In this document: piece after piece, positions 7,968-12,930 of the stretch
Layout: the number at the start of each line of letters is the position of its first letter
Numbering within the stretch: position 1 is the first letter of the stretch
NCBI GenBank assembly: GCA_030637205.1
Contig: DAOVVL010000021.1
Coordinates: forward strand, 1 to 12,930
DNA: 12,930 bases
Direction of reading: 5' to 3'
From: Thalassospiraceae bacterium
GTDB taxonomy: Bacteria > Pseudomonadota > Alphaproteobacteria > Rhodospirillales > Magnetovibrionaceae
The notes under the pieces: generated by a model
The model's input: the letters and a program-made list of their open reading frames with translations, nothing else
What the model was told of the DNA's origin: nothing
Databases searched by the model: none
Program-made: the position numbers and the translations under genes

Positions 7968-9344
7968 ATGAAAGTCATCATCTGTGGCGCAGGTCAGGTT
8001 GGATTTAATATCGCCCGCCACCTGTCGCTTGAAAACAATGATGTGACCATCATTGATCAGTCGGCCGAACTGGTGCGACGCATTTCCGACACTCTGGATG
8101 TGCAGGGCATTATCGGTCACGCTTCGCGCCCCGATGTTCTGGAACGCGCCGGGGCCAAGGATGCCGACATGATCATCGCCGTTACCGCGGCCGACGAAGC
8201 CAACATGGTTTCGTGTCAGGTGGCGCATTCACTGTTTGACGTGCCGACCAAAATTGCCCGGGTTCGCCATCAGGGTTATTTGAAGCCCATGTGGGCCAAC
8301 CTGTTTTCACGCGAACACATGCCCATCGACGTTATCATTTCGCCGGAAATCGAAGTTGCCAGCGCCATTCAGCGCCGCCTGTCGGTGCCGGGCGCGTTTG
8401 AAATGATTCCGTTGGTCGATGGCAAGGTCAAACTATTGGGGGTGCGCTGCGGTGAAGAATGCCCGCTGGTGAACACGCCGTTAAAACAGATTACCCAACT
8501 GTTTCCCGATCTCAACATCACCATCATCGGTATCCTGCGCGATGGCGACATGGTGATCCCGTCATCCGACGATGAACTGGCCGAAGGGGATTCGGTTTAT
8601 TTTGTGGTTGATTCCGAACAACAACAACGCGCCCTGTCTGCGTTCGGGCACGAAGAAGAAGAAGCCCGGCGTCTGGTCATCTTTGGCGGCGGCAACATCG
8701 GCCTGTTCCTGGCCGAATCACTGGAAGAAAGCGCGCCCAACCTGAACATCAAACTGGTTGAAATTGATGCCGAACGATCTGAACTGGTCGCCAGCCGGCT
8801 GAAACGCACCACCGTTATTCACGGCGATGTGCTGGACGCCGATATCATCAACGAAGCCAACATCAGTCACGCCGAAGCCGTGATCGCGGTGACCAACGAT
8901 GATGAAACCAATATCCTGTCATCGTTGCTGGCCAAACGTGCCGGCGCACGGCGCGCCATTACGCTGATCAACAAGGGCGCTTACGATCCGCTGATCGGAT
9001 CGCTGGGCATTGATGTTGCGGTGGAGCCGCGCAACATTACGGTTTCGACCATCATTCAGCATGTGCGGCGCGGGCGTATTCATTCGGTGCATACGCTTGG
9101 CGAAAACTTTGGCGAGTTGATCGAGGCCGAGGCGCTTGAAACCTCACCACTGGTGGGTGTGCCGTTGCGCGATGCCAAACTGCCTGACGGCGTTTTGATC
9201 GGCGCCATCGTTCGTGGCGACGAAGTCATCACGCCGCGCGGCGACACCGTTACCCAAACCGGTGACCGGGTGGTGGTGTTTGCGGCGTCGGACGTGATCC
9301 GCAAGGTCGAAAAAATGTTCTCGGTTCAGCTCGAATACTTCTAG
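7968..9344 (+). CDS. trkA: Trk potassium uptake system regulatory subunit TrkA
   Basis: Peripheral, cytoplasmic-face NAD(H)/nucleotide-binding subunit that gates the TrkH/TrkG potassium channel. The 458 residues are the family's standard length. Two RCK modules are evident. The first opens with the Rossmann glycine motif GAGQVG (7-12) followed by the strand VTIID with Asp30. The second opens with GGGNIG (240-245) followed by LVEID with Glu265. Each is followed by a TrkA_C-type domain: about 140-225 (ending EGDSVYFVV) and about 375-458 (TQTGDRVVVFA). ATG 7968 has a good ribosome-binding site, AGGGG at 7956-7960, 7 nt upstream. The 24-nt gap to ntrX suggests cotranscription with the ntr genes, an arrangement seen in other alphaproteobacteria. 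The membrane channel gene trkH is not in the window. Confidence 0.96.
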   Translation: MKVIICGAGQVGFNIARHLSLENNDVTIIDQSAELVRRISDTLDVQGIIGHASRPDVLERAGAKDADMIIAVTAADEANMVSCQVAHSLFDVPTKIARVRHQGYLKPMWANLFSREHMPIDVIISPEIEVASAIQRRLSVPGAFEMIPLVDGKVKLLGVRCGEECPLVNTPLKQITQLFPDLNITIIGILRDGDMVIPSSDDELAEGDSVYFVVDSEQQQRALSAFGHEEEEARRLVIFGGGNIGLFLAESLEESAPNLNIKLVEIDAERSELVASRLKRTTVIHGDVLDADIINEANISHAEAVIAVTNDDETNILSSLLAKRAGARRAITLINKGAYDPLIGSLGIDVAVEPRNITVSTIIQHVRRGRIHSVHTLGENFGELIEAEALETSPLVGVPLRDAKLPDGVLIGAIVRGDEVITPRGDTVTQTGDRVVVFAASDVIRKVEKMFSVQLEYF

Positions 9345-9358
9345 GAACACATGCCATC

Positions 9359-10027
9359 ATGGAGCAAGTGCCGGAAGGCTTAATCAAGCCCAAAGCCATC
9401 ATTTTTGACTGGGATAACACGCTCATCGATTCATGGGTGGTGCTGCACGACGCGCTCAACGCCACCTTTGATGACTATGGGCTGGATCGTTGGACCCTGG
9501 ATGAAACCCAGGCCCGCGTTGCCCACAGCCTTCGCGACAGCTTTCCCAGGCTTTTTGGCGACGAATGGGAACGCGCCGGTGAGGTCTTTTATGAACATTT
9601 TGAAGCCATTCACCTCGATCGCCTGACCCCCATAAGCACCGCATTTGCGGTCTTGCAGGAATTTCAGGCCGATGGCGTCTATCTGGGCGTGGTCAGCAAC
9701 AAAACCGGGCGTTTGCTGCGCCTGGAGGCTGAAAAACTGGGTTGGGACGGCTTATTTGCGCACATCATCGGCTCAACCGACGCCAAAAGCGATAAACCGG
9801 CAGCCGACCCGGTGATTATGGCGCTGGCGGGCTATTCAGGCGAGGCGGGGGCCGATGTGTGGTTTGTCGGCGACGCCATGATCGACATGCAGTGTGCCTT
9901 CAATTCCGGTTGCGCTGCGGTGCTGGTCTGCCCAAAGCCGCCAAAACGAGCAAAATTCGGCGATTTTTACCCCGTTCATTACACCCCGGACCTTGCCACG
10001 CTTCCCAAGCTGGCCAAGACCCTGTAG
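9359..10027 (+). CDS. HAD-family hydrolase, phosphoglycolate phosphatase-like
   Basis: Predicted soluble phosphatase of the haloacid dehalogenase superfamily, 222 residues, close to the length of Gph-type phosphoglycolate phosphatases. Motif I is FDWDNTLID (16-24), with nucleophile Asp17 and general acid Asp19. An alpha-helical cap of about 70 residues follows, consistent with a C1 cap. Motif II is VVSNKTG (Ser113), motif III is Lys146 in DAKSDKPAADP, and motif IV is VGDAMIDMQCA with Asp172 and Asp176. All catalytic positions are present, so it should be active. The substrate cannot be read from sequence; phosphoglycolate or another small phosphomonoester is a guess. ATG 9359 lies 14 nt after the trkA stop; AGGA at 9343-9346 is rather far upstream (12 nt). 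The gene sits between trkA and hfq and probably ends the ntr-trkA transcript. Confidence 0.88.
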   Translation: MEQVPEGLIKPKAIIFDWDNTLIDSWVVLHDALNATFDDYGLDRWTLDETQARVAHSLRDSFPRLFGDEWERAGEVFYEHFEAIHLDRLTPISTAFAVLQEFQADGVYLGVVSNKTGRLLRLEAEKLGWDGLFAHIIGSTDAKSDKPAADPVIMALAGYSGEAGADVWFVGDAMIDMQCAFNSGCAAVLVCPKPPKRAKFGDFYPVHYTPDLATLPKLAKTL

Positions 10028-10069
10028 TGTCTGGGGCAATTACCTAGGGGGGATCGGGTAAGTCTGCAG

Positions 10070-10085
10070 GCTCTCAAGGGGGAGC
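10070..10085 (+). other. GC-rich hairpin in the gap between the HAD gene and hfq
   Basis: GCTCTC (10070-10075) can pair with GGGAGC (10080-10085) around AAGG, with one G-U pair. It is followed by a second short stem, GCCC/GGGC, at 10087-10097. No T-run follows on the + strand, so this is not a canonical intrinsic terminator. It could still mark the end of the upstream transcript or lie in the hfq leader. The 172-nt gap (10028-10199) otherwise contains A-rich stretches (10104-10111, 10170-10186), and I see no clear -35/-10 pair. Confidence 0.3.
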
Positions 10086-10122
10086 AGCCCAGCGGGCGTC
10101 CATAAAAAAAACGATCCTGTAA

Positions 10123-10166
10123 GCACACTGCGTCTGGACAGAACGACGGGCGCAGGATAAATGTGC
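10123..10166 (+). promoter_or_regulatory. Potential stem structure in the hfq leader
   Basis: GCACACTGCG (10123-10132) can pair with CGCAG (10151-10155) and, after a 6-nt bulge, TGTGC (10162-10166), giving about ten base pairs. A competing pairing joins ATCCTG (10114-10119) with CAGGAT (10153-10158), so the strand 10151-10158 could switch partners. The stem ends 22 nt before the hfq ribosome-binding site (AGGGAAG, 10188-10194). These pairings are read by eye; regulatory function is inference. Confidence 0.25.
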
Positions 10167-10199
10167 GTCAATAAAAATGAAAAAAACAGGGAAGCACCC

Positions 10200-10451
10200 A
10201 TGGCTTCGGAAAAATCACAAAACGTCCAGGACGTATTTCTCAACTATATCCGTAAACACAAAACACCGGTGACGGTGTTTTTGGTGAACGGCGTCAAACT
10301 TCAGGGCATCGTGACCTGGTTTGATAATTTCTCGGTCCTGTTGCGCCGTGACGGCCACACGCAGTTGGTCTACAAACACGCTATATCGACCATCATGCCG
10401 TCCCAGCCGATCCAGCTCTTTGAGCCGGAAGAAGGCGGCGAAGAGCAATGA
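10200..10451 (+). CDS. hfq: RNA-binding protein Hfq
   Basis: Sm-like hexameric RNA chaperone that pairs small RNAs with mRNAs and affects mRNA stability and translation. In diazotrophic alphaproteobacteria it also influences nitrogen-fixation gene expression. It has 83 residues. The N-terminal helix (QDVFLNYIRK) is followed by the Sm1 motif (about 28-53, VFLVNGVKLQGIVTWFDNF) and the Sm2 signature YKHAISTI (about 59-66), the most diagnostic Hfq motif. The short C-terminal tail ends in acidic residues (EPEEGGEE), a feature that in other Hfq proteins tunes RNA release. ATG 10200 is chosen over an in-frame ATG at 10161 because AGGGAAG lies 5 nt upstream and the product then begins MASEKSQNVQD, as in homologues. 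hflX follows after 18 nt, the widespread hfq-hflX pairing. Confidence 0.97.
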   Translation: MASEKSQNVQDVFLNYIRKHKTPVTVFLVNGVKLQGIVTWFDNFSVLLRRDGHTQLVYKHAISTIMPSQPIQLFEPEEGGEEQ

Positions 10452-10469
10452 TGAGGGAAGTGGCGTAAA

Positions 10470-11807
10470 GTGAGCGAAAACTCCGCAAATGGCGGGGAAA
10501 CGGTAGGCGCTGACGGGGGGGGCGAGCACTGTCTGGTTCTCCATCCACTCACTCGAACGGGTGCCAAAACCGGTGATGCCCGCTTGCGCTCGCCCGAAGC
10601 CCGTCTCGACGAAATTACCAGCCTGACCCGCGCCATCGACCTTGATGTGGTGCACGCAGAGGTCGTGAGCATTGCTGCCCCCAAACCCGGCACTTATTTT
10701 GGCAAAGGCACGCTGGAACGCCTTGATGCGATCATCAAGGGCCGCGATGTGCGCGTTTGCGTGGTTGATGTGCAGTTAACGCCTATTCAGCAACGAAATC
10801 TGGAACGGGCGTGGGATTGCAAGGTTCTGGATCGAACCGGCATCATTTTGGAGATCTTCGGCGAACGGGCGCGGACCAAGGAAGGCCGTATGCAGGTGGA
10901 TCTGGCCCATCTGACGTACCAGCGATCGCGTCTGGTGCGCTCGTGGACCCACCTTGAACGCCAGCGCGGCGGTGCCGGCTTCATGGGCGGCCCCGGTGAG
11001 ACCCAGATCGAGACTGATCGCCGCCTGATCGATCAGCGCATCACCAAACTGAAAAATAACCTGAAAGACGTTAAACGCACCCGCGAACTGCACCGAAAGG
11101 CGCGGCGCAAGGTGCCGTACCCGGTGGTGGCGTTGGTGGGCTATACCAATGCCGGCAAGTCAACGCTGTTTAACCGCCTGACAGATGCCGAAGTGGACGC
11201 CCGCGACCAGCTGTTTGCAACGCTGGACCCGACCATGCGCGCCATCAAGCTGCCCAGTGGGCGCAACGTCATCTTGTCGGATACGGTGGGCTTTATTTCA
11301 CAATTGCCCCACGAACTGGTGGAATCCTTTCACGCCACCCTGGAAGAAGTTCTCGAGGCCAACATCGTGGTTCATGTACGCGATTGTGCGCACCCTGACA
11401 GCGCGGCCCAGGAAAAAGACGTTCTCGATGTGCTGGATGAACTGGGGCTGGATGCAGAAGTTCGCAGCGAACAAATGATCGAAGTCCTGAACAAAACCGA
11501 TTGCCTTGAGGCGGGCGCGCTAGAGCCGCTGATCAATCAGGCACAGCGCGCGTCGCATCCGGTGGTTTTGATGTCGGCTGTGACGGGCACCGGGATCGAC
11601 GAATTTGTCGCCCAGATAGACCAGATGCTGACCCGCGCCATGGAGGTCGTCGAGGTCGATCTGGACCCGGCAAATGGCAAATTACTGAGCTGGATTTATG
11701 CTCATGGTGAGATGCTGGAACGCATCGACGGGGAAGAAAAGCTGCATCTGAAAGTTCGTTTTGATGCGGCCAACGCAAATCGCTTTCAACATTTGCTGAA
11801 CGACTAA
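10470..11807 (+). CDS. hflX: Ribosome-associated GTPase HflX
   Basis: GTPase that binds the large ribosomal subunit and, in other bacteria, splits stalled or heat-damaged ribosomes. It has 445 residues. The N-terminal HflX domain (about 20-215) includes YFGKGTLERL (76-85) and the family-specific GGPGETQIETDRR (173-185) leading into a coiled-coil-like helix. The G domain has G1 GYTNAGKST (224-232), G2 TLDPT (251-255), G3 DTVGF (271-275), G4 NKTD (341-344) and G5 SAVTG (369-373). A short C-terminal domain follows. All nucleotide-binding motifs are intact. The start is GTG 10470, supported by GAGGGAAG at 10453-10460, 9 nt upstream, and by absence of a suitable ATG. In many alphaproteobacteria mazG follows hflX; here an unrecognised small gene follows instead. 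Confidence 0.96.
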   Translation: MSENSANGGETVGADGGGEHCLVLHPLTRTGAKTGDARLRSPEARLDEITSLTRAIDLDVVHAEVVSIAAPKPGTYFGKGTLERLDAIIKGRDVRVCVVDVQLTPIQQRNLERAWDCKVLDRTGIILEIFGERARTKEGRMQVDLAHLTYQRSRLVRSWTHLERQRGGAGFMGGPGETQIETDRRLIDQRITKLKNNLKDVKRTRELHRKARRKVPYPVVALVGYTNAGKSTLFNRLTDAEVDARDQLFATLDPTMRAIKLPSGRNVILSDTVGFISQLPHELVESFHATLEEVLEANIVVHVRDCAHPDSAAQEKDVLDVLDELGLDAEVRSEQMIEVLNKTDCLEAGALEPLINQAQRASHPVVLMSAVTGTGIDEFVAQIDQMLTRAMEVVEVDLDPANGKLLSWIYAHGEMLERIDGEEKLHLKVRFDAANANRFQHLLND

Positions 11808-11851
11808 CACTTCATTAACCAAAACGTTATGCACAAGTGTCGCGCGTCCGC

Positions 11852-11874
11852 GTGCAACTTTGCATTTTGCTTTT
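11852..11874 (+). terminator. Possible weak terminator after hflX
   Basis: GTGCA (11852-11856) can pair with TGCAT (11861-11865) around ACTT, including one wobble pair, followed by a T-rich stretch TTTGCTTTT. A competing pairing TGCAC (11830-11834) with GTGCA (11852-11856) also exists. It is weak by energy, but it lies 45 nt past the hflX stop and before a separate promoter, where termination would be expected. Confidence 0.25.
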
Positions 11875-11921
11875 CGATTCACGAAGGCCAATGTGTAGGC
11901 GCGACTCGTGGGAAATCCTTG

Positions 11922-11950
11922 TTGACAGCGCATATCTACTAGTAGATAAT
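11922..11950 (+). promoter_or_regulatory. Near-consensus sigma70-type promoter for the small gene
   Basis: TTGACA (11922-11927) is a perfect -35 element. It is separated by exactly 17 nt from GATAAT (11945-11950), which matches the -10 consensus at five of six positions. Transcription would begin near 11957, leaving a leader of about 35 nt before ATG 11991. This is the best promoter in the window by inspection and implies that the small gene, and perhaps the following phosphatase gene, form a unit separate from hfq-hflX. Confidence 0.75.
11933..11948. promoter_or_regulatory. Perfect 16-bp palindromic operator overlapping the promoter
   Basis: TATCTACTAGTAGATA reads identically on both strands over 16 bp with no mismatch. 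It occupies the second half of the promoter spacer and the first four bases of the -10 element. A dimeric repressor bound here would block RNA polymerase. The centre contains CTAG, a tetranucleotide that tends to be scarce in proteobacterial genomes. The palindrome is observed; the binding protein is unknown, with the downstream gene product a candidate. Confidence 0.6.
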
Positions 11951-11990
11951 GAAGGGCAGTTGTACACATGTCGAAAAGGGCACCGATGCG

Positions 11991-12260
11991 ATGGCAACCA
12001 CACAGGCCCAGAACAAATGGCGCGACAAGTTCCGCTTTGTGAAAACCCAGTTGAACGTGATGGCCAGAAAAATCACCCATGACGGGCTGGAAGAAATTGC
12101 TGAAATTTATGGCCTGAAAGGCAAGGGCGAAGCGGTGGCGTTTTGCTGTTATGTTACCCGTGCGCACATGCAAAAAGGCTGGCATGAACCGGCTGCAAAA
12201 ATCATGATGGATTCCATGATCGCCGGGTTCAGGGGCCAGCGTGATATCTATTCCCCCTAA
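11991..12260 (+). CDS. Small unrecognised protein; possible ribbon-helix-helix autoregulator
   Basis: I do not recognise this protein. ATG 11991 gives 89 residues. The in-frame ATG at 11949 overlaps the -10 element and would lie upstream of the expected transcription start, so it is rejected. An AAAAGGG at 11974-11980 lies 10 nt upstream of ATG 11991. The N-terminus is basic (KWRDKFRFVK). A potential beta strand (about 17-25, VKTQLNVMA) is followed by an amphipathic helix LEEIAEIYGL (33-42), a glycine/lysine turn (43-46), and a second helix of about 15 residues with adjacent cysteines 52-53. Strand, helix, turn, helix at this spacing resembles ribbon-helix-helix DNA-binding proteins, which bind short palindromes as dimers. 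Together with the palindrome in its own promoter this suggests autorepression. The fold is inference, not a recognised match. No signal peptide or membrane segment is seen. Confidence 0.7.
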   Translation: MATTQAQNKWRDKFRFVKTQLNVMARKITHDGLEEIAEIYGLKGKGEAVAFCCYVTRAHMQKGWHEPAAKIMMDSMIAGFRGQRDIYSP

Positions 12261-12301
12261 TGTTTTGTGGGATCGTTTATGGTTAATGCGAGGCCAAACC
12301 C

Positions 12302-12930
12302 GTGCAGGCAGATCTGGAAAAAGTTGCTCAGGTGCTTCGCGAAGCCGCGGAGTTTGAAATCCTGCCGCGCTTTGGAAAGTTGAAACCTTCCGACATCCAT
12401 TCCAAAGGCGGTCGTGATGTGGTGACCACGGCAGATTTTGAATCTGAGCATCGCATCAAGGAAGGTTTGGCAAGCCTGTTTCCCGATACCGCCTTCATTG
12501 GCGAGGAAGAAGCCGACAAAAACCCCGAAATGATGCAACTGCTCGATCGGGATCGCCCGGTATGGGTGGTCGATCCGCTGGACGGCACGCGCAATTTCTC
12601 CAAAAACAAGCCGTGTTTTGCCATCATTGTGGCTTTAATCGAAAAGGGCGAAACCCGGGCCGGATGGATATTTGATCCCGTGGCCAATGTCATGGTGGTG
12701 GCGGCCAAGGGCCGCGGCGCGTGGGTCGGTGATCAGCGCCTGAAGCTCAACACCCAGATCGCGACCGACCAGATGACCGGGTCGCTGCCGCCAAAACTGG
12801 GCGAACAGTTTAGATCCCGCAAACAAGGCGGCGAAGCGGCCATTCCCGAACAAATCCTGCGCTACGGATGTGTCGGCCGCGAATATATCGATCTGGGCTT
12901 AAGCAAGCTGCATTTCGCCATGTATGGCGG
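12302..12930 (+). CDS. Inositol monophosphatase-family phosphatase (3' end beyond window)
   Basis: Magnesium-dependent phosphomonoesterase of the inositol monophosphatase family; 209 codons are visible and the gene runs off the end. Motifs in order are SKGGRDVVTTAD (34-45), FIGEEEA with metal-binding Glu68 (65-71), and the signature WVVDPLDGTRNF (88-99) with metal ligands Asp91 and Asp94. Near the end are GCVGREYIDLGLSKLHFAMY residues of the usual pre-WD region. The final WD motif would lie outside. The start is GTG 12302: GAGG at 12290-12293 lies 8 nt upstream, the frame is closed by TAA at 12284, and no in-frame ATG lies nearby. The substrate could be inositol-1-phosphate, histidinol phosphate or an adenosine bisphosphate; the sequence seen does not decide. 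It starts 41 nt after the small gene and may be cotranscribed with it. Confidence 0.9.
   Translation, partial: MQADLEKVAQVLREAAEFEILPRFGKLKPSDIHSKGGRDVVTTADFESEHRIKEGLASLFPDTAFIGEEEADKNPEMMQLLDRDRPVWVVDPLDGTRNFSKNKPCFAIIVALIEKGETRAGWIFDPVANVMVVAAKGRGAWVGDQRLKLNTQIATDQMTGSLPPKLGEQFRSRKQGGEAAIPEQILRYGCVGREYIDLGLSKLHFAMYG

Noticed and set aside
10161..10199. Extended 96-residue form of Hfq from ATG 10161
   Set aside because: The extra 13 residues are not part of the Hfq family, and a good ribosome-binding site stands directly before ATG 10200.
11961..11966. TGTACA hexamer palindrome in the leader of the small gene
   Set aside because: It does not extend beyond 6 bp and is expected by chance at this length.
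11949..11990. Upstream ATG giving a 103-residue form of the small protein
   Set aside because: This ATG overlaps the -10 element and would lie before the predicted transcription start. ATG 11991 has a ribosome-binding site.
11837..12082. Open frame of 81 codons on the plus strand starting with GTG
   Set aside because: It runs through the promoter and operator at 11922-11950 and overlaps the small gene in another frame. It has no ribosome-binding site and no recognisable motif.

Overview
The window reads as chromosomal DNA of an alphaproteobacterium, most likely from the Rhodospirillales side (Magnetospirillum/Magnetovibrio/Thalassospira-like). The basis is gene order: dusB(nifR3)-ntrB-ntrC-ntrY-ntrX-trkA followed by hfq-hflX is a conserved alphaproteobacterial arrangement, and NtrY/NtrX are typical of this class. 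The genus is inference only. Every gene is on the + strand and the window is almost fully coding; there are no rRNA, tRNA, CRISPR or insertion-sequence features.

Layout. (1) Positions 1-518 hold the tail of one small STAS/SpoIIAA-like protein and, 5 nt later, a complete paralogue; a weak hairpin-plus-T-run follows. (2) Positions 647-10027 form one tight gene train. It contains the tRNA-dihydrouridine synthase dusB, the nitrogen two-component pair ntrB/ntrC, the membrane-kinase pair ntrY/ntrX, the potassium-uptake regulator trkA, and a phosphoglycolate-phosphatase-like HAD hydrolase. Gaps run from -11 to +24 nt, consistent with one operon or a few overlapping transcripts. (3) A 172-nt gap with A-rich tracts and potential RNA structure leads into hfq and hflX, 18 nt apart. 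(4) After hflX, a near-consensus sigma70-type promoter carries a perfect 16-bp palindrome between and over its -35/-10 elements. It drives a short unrecognised gene (89 codons), followed after 41 nt by an inositol-monophosphatase-family gene that runs off the window end.

How it works together. NtrB/NtrC control the response to nitrogen limitation through sigma54. NtrY/NtrX are a paired membrane kinase and response regulator implicated in nitrogen, redox and envelope responses. Here NtrC keeps the sigma54-contacting GAFTGA loop, whereas NtrX has lost it, so the two regulators in one operon probably act through different forms of RNA polymerase. TrkA gates potassium uptake; Hfq and HflX act on RNA and ribosomes after transcription.

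The least ordinary part is 11922-12260: a strong promoter overlapped by a perfect palindromic operator in front of a small protein whose strand-helix-helix spacing resembles ribbon-helix-helix repressors. That suggests an undescribed autoregulated switch, but the fold and autoregulation are inferred from sequence pattern only.
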